A stretch of DNA of 64,000 bases. Source: Saprospiraceae bacterium. Its GTDB lineage: Bacteria; Bacteroidota; Bacteroidia; Chitinophagales; Saprospiraceae. This document shows positions 33,391 to 41,994 of the stretch, piece by piece (positions within the stretch are counted from its first letter, which is position 1; every line of letters starts with the position of its first letter). The DNA lies in assembly GCA_041392805.1 (NCBI GenBank), contig JAWKLJ010000002.1:635001-699000 (forward strand), written 5' to 3'. Both the position numbers and the translations under genes were made by a program. Below the pieces are notes generated by a model, which was not told where the DNA came from, searched no databases, and worked only from the letters and a program-made list of their open reading frames with translations.

Positions 33391-36126
33391 ATGAAACAAT
33401 TGTCATCCACACCCCTTCTTATCTTTTTTTTGTTAGGTCTGAGTACCTTGGGTATCACCCAAACAGTTTTCTTTGAACAAAACTTTAATAACGGCTTCCC
33501 GACGGGCTGGAGCCGAAACCCTGACGGAGAAGGCACTTTCTGGCAATTAAGAGGAAGCGGCGATGCCCCCTTTGGACAATTTTGGAATGGCCGTTCAAGA
33601 ATTAATTCGGAATCGGACGGCGGTGCGATGGTCTTTGATGCAGATGGTTACCAAAGTAACCCTGAAACACTTATTCCTTTTCCACATCGAGGGGCTTTGA
33701 TTTCTCCCTTTATTGATGTGACAGGTCGCGGCCGAATTGGTCTTCGATTTTATCAATATTACCACAATTTTGAATCGGTTACCAGCATTGGCGTATCTAT
33801 CGACGATGGACAGAGCTGGCAAGATGTGAGTATTAACCAAAACATCGGCACTGGGGCCGAAACGGCAAATGGGAATATCGTCCTAGTGGAGTTAACAGAT
33901 TTAGTAAGGGATGCGTCGAGAATACAGGTCCGTTTTCTTTTTGAAGGGAGTAACTTTTTTTGGATTATAGACGATATCCAATTATTAGAATTGCCTCCTA
34001 CCTTTGGGCAAACCTTCCCCTCTTTTCTAGGGGACAGCCTGGACACCTGGGAAATACCCTACCTCGTCGATGAAATAGGCGGCGCCTATCCGCCTAATGA
34101 GCTGGCCATTGAATGGGCACCCGATGCCCGAGAAAGCTTCAAGGATAGCTTGCGCAATACCCTGCAGGTGATTACATATGATACCTGTACGTGTAGCAAT
34201 TTAGAACTTTTTCATTTTGCCGATACCTTTGAACTGAGTTTGGATGAAAACCTCTTAGTAAACGGTGATTTCGAGGACGGCGCTACTGGGTTTCGAAGTG
34301 AATTGAACAATAATTGCGGGAATTGTGCGGTTGCATCTTATTGCGTCGGAACACAAATGATCGATATTTGTCCCATCAATACTACCTGGATAAATAACAA
34401 TTTTTTTGCCTTTAACAACCCCGGTAGTAACCAATTTTTGATCGTGGATGGAAGTATAACTGCAGGTACTGATATTTGGTGTCAGGATGTCACCCTGGAA
34501 GCTAACGAAACCTATCTATTTGCTTTTCGGGGAAGAAATCTTGTCGCGGGGAGTGATAACCCCCAACTCCAGCTACTTGCCAATGGCATACCTGTCAATA
34601 CCGCGAATGTGGTAAACATGGATGCAGCTGGAAATTGGGACCTCTATTTTGTTCAATGGACAACAGGGGTGAGTGTTCCTGCAACCCTAACGCTTTGTTT
34701 GGAACAAATAAATGGGGGGCTGATCGGAAATGATTATGGTATCGATGACCTCATTCTGGTGAAAGATGGTCGGATTATTTTAAATATTGAAGAGAAAAAA
34801 GCGACGGCAGATCAACAGACAGAAGGCGTCCAGGAAGTCGACTATAACTATTTTAATGGCGACTTCATAGATATTAAAAATACACCCGATTTTTATGGCA
34901 GCACTTTCCCTGACCTGCCCCAAGTAGAAGACGAACCTAATGAGAAGGAAGTCGTTGTTGCCATTTTAGATACAGGGATTGATTATAATTATACAGCGAA
35001 TATCCCTGGCATAGGAAATTTGTCCATAGCTCCTTACCTAAAGAGAAGTAGCCAGGCTTGTTATTCGAATGATGTACTGGGTTGGAATTTTATCGATGCC
35101 AAAGATTTGTTAAGGCAAAACAAGCCTTTTGATGACCATAGCCACGGCACCCATGTCGCGGGCATTATGATTCAAAATTGGCAAGCTTTACCCGATACTT
35201 GTTGTGCCTTAAAAATCCTACCTGTGAAAACCCATAATGCACGAGGTTTGGGCAAATTATTTGATGCCAGTTGCGGCATTTATTATGCGACGGAAGAAAA
35301 GGTTAATTTTATCAATGCCAGTTGGGGTTTTTCGGCAGTCCAATCTAATACAGGAGGTATTTTGTATAATGCTATTCAATATGCAAAGGATGAAGCAGGC
35401 ATTTTATTGGTGACCTCAGCAGGAAATGAAGGCGTTAGTTTGAATGATCACCCAGATTATCCTTCCAATTATTTATTGCCCAATATTTTATCGGTCGCTG
35501 CCTTGGACAGTTTGGAGCAGATTTGGAACAGTTCTAATTTTGAAATGACCACGGTAGATTATGCCGCAAAAGGGGTTGGTATTTTTAGTGCAGTCCCTCC
35601 GGGCAGTATTAATAATGATTATTCAAAGGTTTGGAGCGGGAAGTCGGGAACCTCTATGGCAGCCCCCGTGGTGACCGGTGCGGCGGCAAAGTTGTCTTGT
35701 TTGACGTATGAAGACCCTTTGTTGGATGTGTATGGGAAATTGGACATTCTAAGCGAAAACAGAACGGACTTAATGTCCTTCTTTATTGATGGTCGTACCC
35801 TCGATATGCACGATTTGATCGGTAAAATTGTAGATTGTGAATTGCTGATTGATGCCAATGAAGACCTAAGCATTGTCGCCGACCTTAGTATTTTCCCCAA
35901 CCCTGTCAAGGATGTATTGACGATTTCTGTGAAAAATTCAAGCGTGAATTTTGAACAATTCTTTATCTGGGATGCGCTTGGTAAGGTCGTTATGCAACAG
36001 GCCATTCCTGTCCACGGCGACCAATGGCAGCAAGAGGTGAACGTGAGCCATTTAAGTAAAGGCGTCTATTATATTACCTTGGTAACCGCACAAGGAGTGC
36101 TCACCAAGTCAGTCATTAAGGGCTAA
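33391..36126 (+). CDS. Secreted S8 (subtilisin-like) protease with T9SS type A sorting domain
   Basis: A 911-residue exported protease. It has a signal peptide (STPLLIFFLLGLSTLGITQ), an N-terminal beta-sandwich (FNNGFPTGWSRN..., MAM/adhesion-like, about 20-200), a second cysteine-containing beta-domain, then the S8 catalytic domain from about 510. The triad is Asp527 (AILDTGIDYN), His585 (HGTHVAGIM) and Ser755 (SGTSMAAPVVTG), with the oxyanion Asn in SAGNEG. The C-terminal LSIFPNPVKDVLTIS ... KGVYYITLV is the T9SS type A sorting signal, so it is released to or displayed on the cell surface. It lies between the Kazal-domain gene and an intact TPR-CHAT gene on the same strand. Confidence 0.93.
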   Translation: MKQLSSTPLLIFFLLGLSTLGITQTVFFEQNFNNGFPTGWSRNPDGEGTFWQLRGSGDAPFGQFWNGRSRINSESDGGAMVFDADGYQSNPETLIPFPHRGALISPFIDVTGRGRIGLRFYQYYHNFESVTSIGVSIDDGQSWQDVSINQNIGTGAETANGNIVLVELTDLVRDASRIQVRFLFEGSNFFWIIDDIQLLELPPTFGQTFPSFLGDSLDTWEIPYLVDEIGGAYPPNELAIEWAPDARESFKDSLRNTLQVITYDTCTCSNLELFHFADTFELSLDENLLVNGDFEDGATGFRSELNNNCGNCAVASYCVGTQMIDICPINTTWINNNFFAFNNPGSNQFLIVDGSITAGTDIWCQDVTLEANETYLFAFRGRNLVAGSDNPQLQLLANGIPVNTANVVNMDAAGNWDLYFVQWTTGVSVPATLTLCLEQINGGLIGNDYGIDDLILVKDGRIILNIEEKKATADQQTEGVQEVDYNYFNGDFIDIKNTPDFYGSTFPDLPQVEDEPNEKEVVVAILDTGIDYNYTANIPGIGNLSIAPYLKRSSQACYSNDVLGWNFIDAKDLLRQNKPFDDHSHGTHVAGIMIQNWQALPDTCCALKILPVKTHNARGLGKLFDASCGIYYATEEKVNFINASWGFSAVQSNTGGILYNAIQYAKDEAGILLVTSAGNEGVSLNDHPDYPSNYLLPNILSVAALDSLEQIWNSSNFEMTTVDYAAKGVGIFSAVPPGSINNDYSKVWSGKSGTSMAAPVVTGAAAKLSCLTYEDPLLDVYGKLDILSENRTDLMSFFIDGRTLDMHDLIGKIVDCELLIDANEDLSIVADLSIFPNPVKDVLTISVKNSSVNFEQFFIWDALGKVVMQQAIPVHGDQWQQEVNVSHLSKGVYYITLVTAQGVLTKSVIKG

Positions 36127-36185
36127 ATAGCTGGTATCACCATACAAAAATGCCGGGGTAGCATAGAATAATTGCGAAAAGCCCT

Positions 36186-36223
36186 ACATTAGAGGAAAGA
36201 ATTTATAACCTTTCCTCTAATGT
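36186..36223 (+). promoter_or_regulatory. Hairpin enclosing the CHAT gene start codon
   Basis: Arms ACATTAGAGGAAAG (36186-36199) and CTTTCCTCTAATGT (36210-36223) are a perfect 14-bp inverted repeat around a 10-nt loop. The ATG at 36220-36222 lies inside the right arm. In the mRNA this would hide the start codon. Confidence 0.75.
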
Positions 36224-39030
36224 TTACATTAATAGCCCGAAAAAGCCAGATAGCCCTGGTTTTTGCACTATGCACAACATCCTTATTACTCGCGCAACCA
36301 ACTTCTTTTTCTTCCTATCAAGCCGCACTTGATTGGGCCAAATCCGCTAAACAAACACTAGCAGCCGCTTTACCCATATTTGATGCCCATATTGCCAAAG
36401 CAAAACAGGAAGGTAAACTCGATACCGCCGCCTTGTTGATCCATTACAAAGCTGTTAAATATTATAAAGAAAATATAGACTCCGCCTTAGCTATTAATGC
36501 GCAAGCCATTCAAATCAGAATGGCGATCAAAGACATAAATGGTGCTTCCCTGAGCCATTACAACCAAGCCCTTTTTTATCATACTAAAGGCGATGTCAAA
36601 GCCGCTACTGCTAGTTTTGAAAATGTCTTAAACCTCGGGTTTAACCCAGAAAATGCCATGTTTGTAAGCGCTTCTTATCGTTTGAGTAGAGGCGAACGCG
36701 ACAAGGGGGATTATGAAAGGGCTTTATATTACCTGGACCTGGCCTACCAACCTTTGCATCTATCACCCCTATCCAACCCCAAAGATAGTGCCAATCTGGC
36801 CATGCTTGACCATGCATTTGCAACCATTTACAACCAAATGGCAGACAGCCTACTGGCCATAAAAGCCCATGAGCATTTGTTAGATGAATTAAACCTCTAC
36901 ACGGCCATTGGTGCTTCTGAAAAACTTCCCGCTGCCTATTTTGAACTGGGAAACACCTATGAAAACCTGCACCAATATGATAGTGCCATCGTTTTTTTTC
37001 AAAAAGCACTAGCAGGGTATATCCTTTTGGAAGATGAACAAATGGTGAATGATAGCTACAATAACCTCAGTATTCCTTATCGAAAGTTGGGCCATTACAA
37101 AACGGCTATACACTTGCTAACTGATGGCCTGACCCGGCATGAATCCCGCTTGGGTAAGGCCCCGCACCCGGCCAAGGCCCGCCTCCACGATAACCTGGGA
37201 GAAGTGTTTTTGGCTCAAGGAGATTTAGATCAGGCTATGCAGCATTTTCAATGGGCTATTGCCAATTTGAGCCCGATCAATCAAGAAACGGATTTTCTGG
37301 AAAACCCTTCCCTCGATGCCCTGGAAAATAATAATGAGAAGGAGGATTTACTAACTTACCTGGGGGATAAAGCCAGGTGCTGGCAGGCTTTTTACCAACT
37401 GAAAAAAGAGCCCGCCTATTTAAAACATGCCTTAGATGCCCTCAAATTAGCAGATTACCTGGTCGACCTGATGCGGGCCGAACACCTTGACCGAGAGTCT
37501 AAGCTCTTTTGGCGACAAAGGGTCCATCAGATTTATGAAGAAGGACTCGCCATCTGTTATTTACTGAAAGATCCTGTCCAAGCCTATTATTTTTTGGAAA
37601 AAAGCAGAGCGGTTTTGCTCCTGGATGCGCTGGTAGAGGCTGATACCCGTGGGTTGATTGACCCTGGTATTGCCGAACAGGAAAACCAAATCAATCAAGC
37701 ATTAATATCCCTTAGAGCGCAATTAAAAGAAAGCCCGGCTAGCCCCACTATTCCTAAGGAAATCCTCGACCAGCAAAAGGCCCTTCAAACCATCAAGGAA
37801 ACCCTTCAGGAAAAGTATCCCGAGTATTACGACCTCAGGTTTAAAACCACTTTAGTTGCCCTGGATACCTTTCGATTGTTGTTGGCTAATGACCAGGCGG
37901 CTATTCAGTTTTTTTATGGAAAAAACCACATTTATCTGCTGTATATCGAAAAGGAGCGTACGCAGTTGACACGAATCCTGAGAAATAACGCCATGGATCA
38001 GCAAATATGGACATACCTCAGTTTTTTCCAGCAATCAGGCGCTATTTTGAACCAGCCTCAATTGTTCCAAACGACCGCTCAGCAGCTCTATCAATCGCTG
38101 CTAGCTGCTACCTTGGCCAATATAACCGCCAAGCGACTATTATTAATGGTTGACGGAGTACTTCACAACCTGCCATTTGAAGCCCTACTGCTTGATAATC
38201 CCGGAAATAAGCCCCTGGGACAATGGCCCTATCTGCATGTCGCCTACCCCCTCAATTATGCGTATTCTGCTACGATTTATGCAAAGCAGACAAAGATGAC
38301 CAAATCCTCGTCAGCAAGCAGGCGCCCCATTCTGGCAATGGCTCCTTTCGCGGAAGATAACACCGCTAATGCCCAAACCTTAACTTACAGCAGAGAGGAA
38401 TTAAAACGAATCGCTGCTTGTCTTCGCGGCCAATACCTTTATGGTAAAGCAGCATCCAGCAAGCTATTTATGGAAGAAGCAGCCAACTATTCTATCTTGC
38501 ATTTATCTACCCACGCGGCTGTTAATGACAAGGAAGGAGAACCCTTCATTGATTTTGGGGATGCAAAAATCTACCTGCCCTACTTATATGGCCTTTCTTT
38601 ATCCTCCGATCTGGTGGTACTTAGTGCCTGCCAAACCAGCCTGGGAGAGCTAAAAAGGGGAGAAGGAGTGATGAGCCTCACCAGAGGATTTACTTATGCA
38701 GGCGCTCGGAGCTTGATTTCTAGCCTCTGGAAGGTAAATGACCGTGCAACCGCTCAGATTTTTGCTTCTTTTTATCAACAACTTTCCAAAGGAAAAACCA
38801 AAGCGGAGGCCCTCCACCTCGCCAAATCTGCTTACCTCCAGGATAACACCATTCCCGATGAAGAAAAATCGCCCTATTACTGGGCTGGATTCATCCATTA
38901 TGGGGATGATAGTGCGCTGGATTTGCCTTGGGGTGCCACTTCTTTTCCCTGGCACTGGTGGCTTGGGGCCTTTTTTGTTGCTAGCCTGGCCTTTACCATT
39001 TTAAAATTTAGAAGCAACCGTTCGTTTTGA
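36220..39030 (+). CDS. Exported TPR-CHAT caspase-like protease with C-terminal membrane anchor
   Basis: A 936-residue protein with a signal peptide (IALVFALCTTSLLLAQ) and TPR repeats over about 40-370 (YNQALFYHTKGDVKAATASFENVL, YFELGNTYENLHQYDSAIVFFQKAL). The C-terminal CHAT domain has the complete dyad: His765 in ILHLSTHAAV and Cys804 in LVVLSACQTSLG. A hydrophobic helix at about 913-929 with a basic tail (KFRSNRSF) would anchor it with the CHAT domain in the periplasm. It follows the S8 protease by 93 bp and is probably co-transcribed with it. Its start codon sits in a perfect hairpin (36186-36223), suggesting translational control. Confidence 0.92.
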   Translation: MFTLIARKSQIALVFALCTTSLLLAQPTSFSSYQAALDWAKSAKQTLAAALPIFDAHIAKAKQEGKLDTAALLIHYKAVKYYKENIDSALAINAQAIQIRMAIKDINGASLSHYNQALFYHTKGDVKAATASFENVLNLGFNPENAMFVSASYRLSRGERDKGDYERALYYLDLAYQPLHLSPLSNPKDSANLAMLDHAFATIYNQMADSLLAIKAHEHLLDELNLYTAIGASEKLPAAYFELGNTYENLHQYDSAIVFFQKALAGYILLEDEQMVNDSYNNLSIPYRKLGHYKTAIHLLTDGLTRHESRLGKAPHPAKARLHDNLGEVFLAQGDLDQAMQHFQWAIANLSPINQETDFLENPSLDALENNNEKEDLLTYLGDKARCWQAFYQLKKEPAYLKHALDALKLADYLVDLMRAEHLDRESKLFWRQRVHQIYEEGLAICYLLKDPVQAYYFLEKSRAVLLLDALVEADTRGLIDPGIAEQENQINQALISLRAQLKESPASPTIPKEILDQQKALQTIKETLQEKYPEYYDLRFKTTLVALDTFRLLLANDQAAIQFFYGKNHIYLLYIEKERTQLTRILRNNAMDQQIWTYLSFFQQSGAILNQPQLFQTTAQQLYQSLLAATLANITAKRLLLMVDGVLHNLPFEALLLDNPGNKPLGQWPYLHVAYPLNYAYSATIYAKQTKMTKSSSASRRPILAMAPFAEDNTANAQTLTYSREELKRIAACLRGQYLYGKAASSKLFMEEAANYSILHLSTHAAVNDKEGEPFIDFGDAKIYLPYLYGLSLSSDLVVLSACQTSLGELKRGEGVMSLTRGFTYAGARSLISSLWKVNDRATAQIFASFYQQLSKGKTKAEALHLAKSAYLQDNTIPDEEKSPYYWAGFIHYGDDSALDLPWGATSFPWHWWLGAFFVASLAFTILKFRSNRSF

Positions 39031-39053
39031 GCTTCAGCTCGAAACGCTTTAAC

Positions 39054-39584
39054 CTACAACCATCCCAAATGATCCAAAGCCAAATAAGCAACATCTATAT
39101 TGGCAAAGGAATGGTCATCAGGATCGTTGATAAAAGATCGAAAGCTTGCTAGTGGTAAGGTGAAAACATCAATGAATTCATTCTCATCCAGTTGTTGCTC
39201 CTGCTGCCAATGACAATTGGTAGCTACTAAAAAATACTGATACTCTGTACTATAGGCACTTCGTTTGGCCTTCAATAAAACAATCTCGCCAGCTTCATAG
39301 CCCGTCTCTTCCAGCAATTCGCGTCTGGCGGCCTCCTCTGGCTTTTCCCCTTTATCCAGGTAACCTTCGCAGCAGCTGGTCAAGATGATTTCAGGACCAG
39401 GTCGATATTGTCGGATTAAAATGGCTTCGCGGTCAGCGGTAAAAGCAGCTAAGGAGATATAGGGGCTATTTCCTATGACGTCATAACGCGATTTCTTTCC
39501 ATTGGGTAATAAAAAGAACTTTTGCCAAATTTTTCGCCAGCCATCATAAGCTAAGTCTTCGTGTATTTTTTGCCAGTACAACAT
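39054..39584 (-). CDS. NUDIX hydrolase, ADP-ribose pyrophosphatase-like
   Basis: A 176-residue cytoplasmic pyrophosphohydrolase. The Nudix box is GYLDKGEKPEEAARRELLEETGYEAG, carrying the REUxEExGU core with all three metal-binding glutamates. ILIRQYRPGPE upstream is typical of ADP-ribose or nucleotide-sugar pyrophosphatases. It converges with the CHAT gene and has no operon partner. An ADP-ribose role would loosely match the ADP-ribosylglycohydrolase nearby, but that is speculation. Confidence 0.9.
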   Translation of the reverse strand: MLYWQKIHEDLAYDGWRKIWQKFFLLPNGKKSRYDVIGNSPYISLAAFTADREAILIRQYRPGPEIILTSCCEGYLDKGEKPEEAARRELLEETGYEAGEIVLLKAKRSAYSTEYQYFLVATNCHWQQEQQLDENEFIDVFTLPLASFRSFINDPDDHSFANIDVAYLALDHLGWL

Positions 39585-39767
39585 GTGCTAATAGGTATTT
39601 TGTTAGCAAAATTAACGCCTCTAAGATCATTTTAAAAGATTTTCACTACTGATGTAATTTCTTTTAAAAAATTAAATAATTGCTAACGCTCACTTAACTT
39701 CTATTAACACTTAAAGCGCACATCTTGCTGCATCATTTAAAAATAACCACACCTAATATTACAACTT

Positions 39768-40460
39768 ATGAGAACGATGTCCAAAGTATTCCTGACTTTT
39801 TGTATTAGCATGACGGCTATTTTAGCTACTGCCCAGACCTCTTTGGGTCTAAGAATTGGAACCAATTGGAGTAATGTAAGAACATCTGAGGCGCTAGGTA
39901 ATGCAACGCCAAATTTTAAAAACCTTAGCGGCTTTACCATAGCCGCAGTACTAGAAATACCTGTTATCAGTCAATTTTCCATCCAATCAGAAATCGGTCT
40001 TACACAGAAAGGCTTCGTCTTAAATGAAGGATTTGATGCCCCTTTATTTGGGGTTGATTTGCCGGTGGGCGTTACAGCCGAAACCAAGTTCGATTACCTG
40101 GAGATCCCCCTTCTGGCAAAATACCAATTCGGCGAAAACCGCCTGAAAGCTTATGTCGCAGTAGGCCCCAATGTCGGATATGCTTTGAAAGGGAAAGTAG
40201 ATACCAAGACTAATATCTTAGTTGGTATTGACCTGGGTTCAACTGATATCAACCTGGATGGCGAAGATTTTAATCGCTTTGAAATTGGCGCCACCGGTGC
40301 CCTTGGCGCAAGCTATGATGCCGGATTTGCTACCCTTTTTGCGGATGCACGCTACAATCATGGCTTTAGCGAAGTATATAATTTGCCACTAGTGGACGAA
40401 AAAGTAAAATCCAAAAGCTTCGGACTGAATATCGGTTTAACGGTACCGCTCAATAAATAA
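39768..40460 (+). CDS. Outer-membrane beta-barrel protein (PorT-family type)
   Basis: A 230-residue protein with a signal peptide (MSKVFLTFCISMTAILATAQ) and alternating beta-strands ending in an aromatic or hydrophobic residue. It resembles the OmpA-like/PorT family barrels common in Bacteroidetes: SLGLRIGTNWSNVRT, EIPVISQFSIQSEIGLTQKG, LEIPLLAKYQF, YVAVGPNVGYALKGK. Function unknown. A strong intrinsic terminator at 40510-40546 follows. The second Met (39777) is an alternative start. Confidence 0.82.
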   Translation: MRTMSKVFLTFCISMTAILATAQTSLGLRIGTNWSNVRTSEALGNATPNFKNLSGFTIAAVLEIPVISQFSIQSEIGLTQKGFVLNEGFDAPLFGVDLPVGVTAETKFDYLEIPLLAKYQFGENRLKAYVAVGPNVGYALKGKVDTKTNILVGIDLGSTDINLDGEDFNRFEIGATGALGASYDAGFATLFADARYNHGFSEVYNLPLVDEKVKSKSFGLNIGLTVPLNK

Positions 40461-40509
40461 CCAATAAAAGGTATACGACCAATCATAACCCCAATTACCA
40501 TTTATGGAT

Positions 40510-40546
40510 AAGCCACTAGGAGATTTTTTCCTCAGTGGCTTTTTTT
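40510..40546 (+). terminator. Intrinsic terminator of the barrel gene
   Basis: AAGCCACT (40510-40517) pairs with AGTGGCTT (40534-40541), with an inner GAG/CTC extension, and is followed by a run of seven T. Confidence 0.9.
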
Positions 40547-40610
40547 GTAATCGAAAAAGTTATATTACGCTTTTTTTGAATCAAAATTGTAAAAAAACAT
40601 ACTCAATATA

Positions 40611-40640
40611 TTGTCATAATCAATTAATTCACTATATTTG
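40611..40640 (+). promoter_or_regulatory. Promoter of a possible small RNA
   Basis: TTG at 40611-40613 and TATATTTG at 40633-40640 fit the -33/-7 spacing. No coding sequence follows, only a terminator about 100 bp on. Confidence 0.55.
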
Positions 40641-40646
40641 TATCAA

Positions 40647-40745
40647 CGAAACAGACAAAGAAAAACATCTTTAAAACCCTAAATTTCGAACGAGTGTCAG
40701 TAAGTTTTTACTTCTTTAGGAGGGGTTCTCCCCTCTTTTTTTTCT
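40647..40745 (+). ncRNA. Candidate small non-coding RNA
   Basis: Starts about 7 nt after the TATATTTG box and ends at the terminator stem GAGGGG-TTCT-CCCCTC followed by a run of T. It has no ATG within it, and contains a small AGTAA/TTACT stem before the terminator. No known RNA family was recognised (not 6S, tmRNA or SRP). The ends are inferred from promoter and terminator only. Confidence 0.45.
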
Positions 40746-40857
40746 CTTAAAATGTCCTAAAGTTTTACCATTATAGGACAGTAATTTTTTTCTTCAAAAG
40801 GAATTCTTGAAACACTATTGGTCTTTCCGCCGAATGCGCTCCCTCTCAAAAACAGCA

Positions 40858-40890
40858 GGTTGGTTTCAATAAGAAACCAGCCTTTTTTTT
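40858..40890 (+). terminator. Terminator-like hairpin in non-coding region
   Basis: GGTTGGTTTC (40858-40867) pairs with GAAACCAGCC (40873-40882) allowing one G-T, and is followed by eight T. Confidence 0.75.
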
Positions 40891-40955
40891 CGAAATTCGT
40901 TTTAGTTTTTTGGGCTTTTGACGCTTTGGGTAATCCGCGTTTTTCAGGTTAGAAG

Positions 40956-40987
40956 TGGGACTGCCTCCGGCAGTTAAAAAGTCGGAA
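40956..40987 (+). repeat. Dispersed 32-bp hairpin repeat, copy 2
   Basis: Same element as 21980-22011 in the opposite orientation, with a G-C stem pair where copy 1 has A-T. It is followed by GTTGAGTAAAGCG, not shared with copy 1. Confidence 0.75.
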
Positions 40988-41140
40988 GTTGAGTAAAGCG
41001 AAATCCCGTACCAGCGGTCGGGATCGGAAAATTGCGCTCCAGTGACTTTCCGCCTTCTACCTTCCCACTTCGTGTTTGTGTGCATGCATGGGTAAGTCGC
41101 TTTTGCGATTGCCAGGAGAAAACGGAAAAGGCCAATAATA

Positions 41141-41177
41141 AAAAAAGGCTAGCCAATAAATTGACTAGCCTTTTTTT
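41141..41177 (-). terminator. Bidirectional terminator after the RRM gene
   Basis: AAAAAAGGCTAG pairs with CTAGCCTTTTTTT across a short AT loop. Read on the minus strand it ends the RRM transcript 18 bp past its stop. Confidence 0.85.
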
Positions 41178-41195
41178 ATGACATATAGTTGGGCA

Positions 41196-41594
41196 TTACC
41201 AACGGTTTCCACCGCCGCCGCCGTAACCGCCGCCACCGCCACGGTTTCCGCCGCCACCGCCGTAACCGCCGCCACCGCCACGGTTTCCGCCGCCGTAACC
41301 GCCGCCACCGCCACGGTTTCCACCACGACCGCCGCCGCCGCCGCCGCGACTTTCACGAGGTTCTGCCTTCTTAACTACGATCGTTCTTCCATCAAACTCG
41401 GTATCATTTAAGCCATCAATTGCATTCTGGCCTTCTTCGTCATTGTCCATTTCGATGAACCCAAAGCCTTTGGATTTACCAGTGAATTTATCCATAATGA
41501 TTTTGGCGGATGATACTTCGCCATAAGCTTCAAAAGCTTCTCTTAGATCCTCTTCATGAGTATCAAAACTAAGCTTTGCAACAAAAATGTTCAT
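41196..41594 (-). CDS. RRM RNA-binding protein with glycine-rich tail
   Basis: A 132-residue protein. One RRM domain covers residues 1-80, with RNP2 IFVAKL and RNP1 KGFGFIEM, both carrying the aromatic residues used for RNA stacking. The last about 50 residues are GGG-rich (GGGGGYGGG, NRGGGGGYGGGGG repeats) ending in NRW. Similar cold-shock/RNA-chaperone-like RRM proteins are common in Bacteroidetes and cyanobacteria. The tail DNA is a tandem GCC-type repeat and could vary in length between strains by slippage. Single gene with its own terminator. Confidence 0.93.
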   Translation of the reverse strand: MNIFVAKLSFDTHEEDLREAFEAYGEVSSAKIIMDKFTGKSKGFGFIEMDNDEEGQNAIDGLNDTEFDGRTIVVKKAEPRESRGGGGGGRGGNRGGGGGYGGGNRGGGGGYGGGGGNRGGGGGYGGGGGNRW

Positions 41595-41994
41595 ACTACA
41601 AAAAAGTTAAATTAAAAAAGAATAAACAACAACGTGTCTATACACTTAAACTACTAACAGTTTTCGGTAAAACCTTTGTAAATACGACGAAACGCTGCCT
41701 TACTGATCAATAAATGAAATGAACGGGGAAATTTTAAATCAATCATTGCTAAAAAGAAAAGACGAGATAAAATCTGCAAGTTATTAAACATATTGTCAGA
41801 ATAGTAGTTGTAGCGTGTACAGGAACACCAACTAATAATTTACAACGGTAAAGATAAGCTAAAAGTTGTATTGATGCTACCTTTTTGTTATAATATTTAT
41901 TCAATATCCCCTAGAAGCTAGTATTCATTAAGTAATCTCGCTCTTTTTAAGGGCCTGGCTAATTCGTTTTGCCTCATATGCTTCTCGGCAATAC
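41595..41994. other. Intergenic region upstream of the RRM gene
   Basis: About 400 bp, AT-rich, presumably carrying the RRM gene promoter and leader. No recognisable promoter match, no hairpin of note and no coding sequence was found. Confidence 0.5.

Larger units (their letters stand above)
40461..41195. other. Non-coding region with sRNA candidate, hairpin repeat and terminators
   Basis: No plausible protein gene. In order it holds the barrel-gene terminator, a promoter and terminator pair framing about 100 nt (sRNA candidate), further hairpins including one at 40858-40890, the dispersed hairpin copy 2 (40956-40987), and the terminator of the RRM gene (41141-41177). Confidence 0.65.

Noticed and set aside
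33264..33476. 70-codon plus-strand frame before the subtilase gene
   Set aside because: Runs through the long palindrome (33205-33297) and into the subtilase signal peptide in another frame; no start context.
23498..39030. Type III-E CRISPR (Craspase) locus, because of the TPR-CHAT plus sigma genes
   Set aside because: Both CHAT proteins carry signal peptides, no gRAMP/Cas7-11 or CRISPR array is present, and the sigma factor is paired with a membrane anti-sigma protein.
41165..41411. Open frames across the glycine-rich repeat in three frames
   Set aside because: Shadow frames of the GGX repeat of the RRM protein; low complexity (Ala/Thr or His/Arg repeats).
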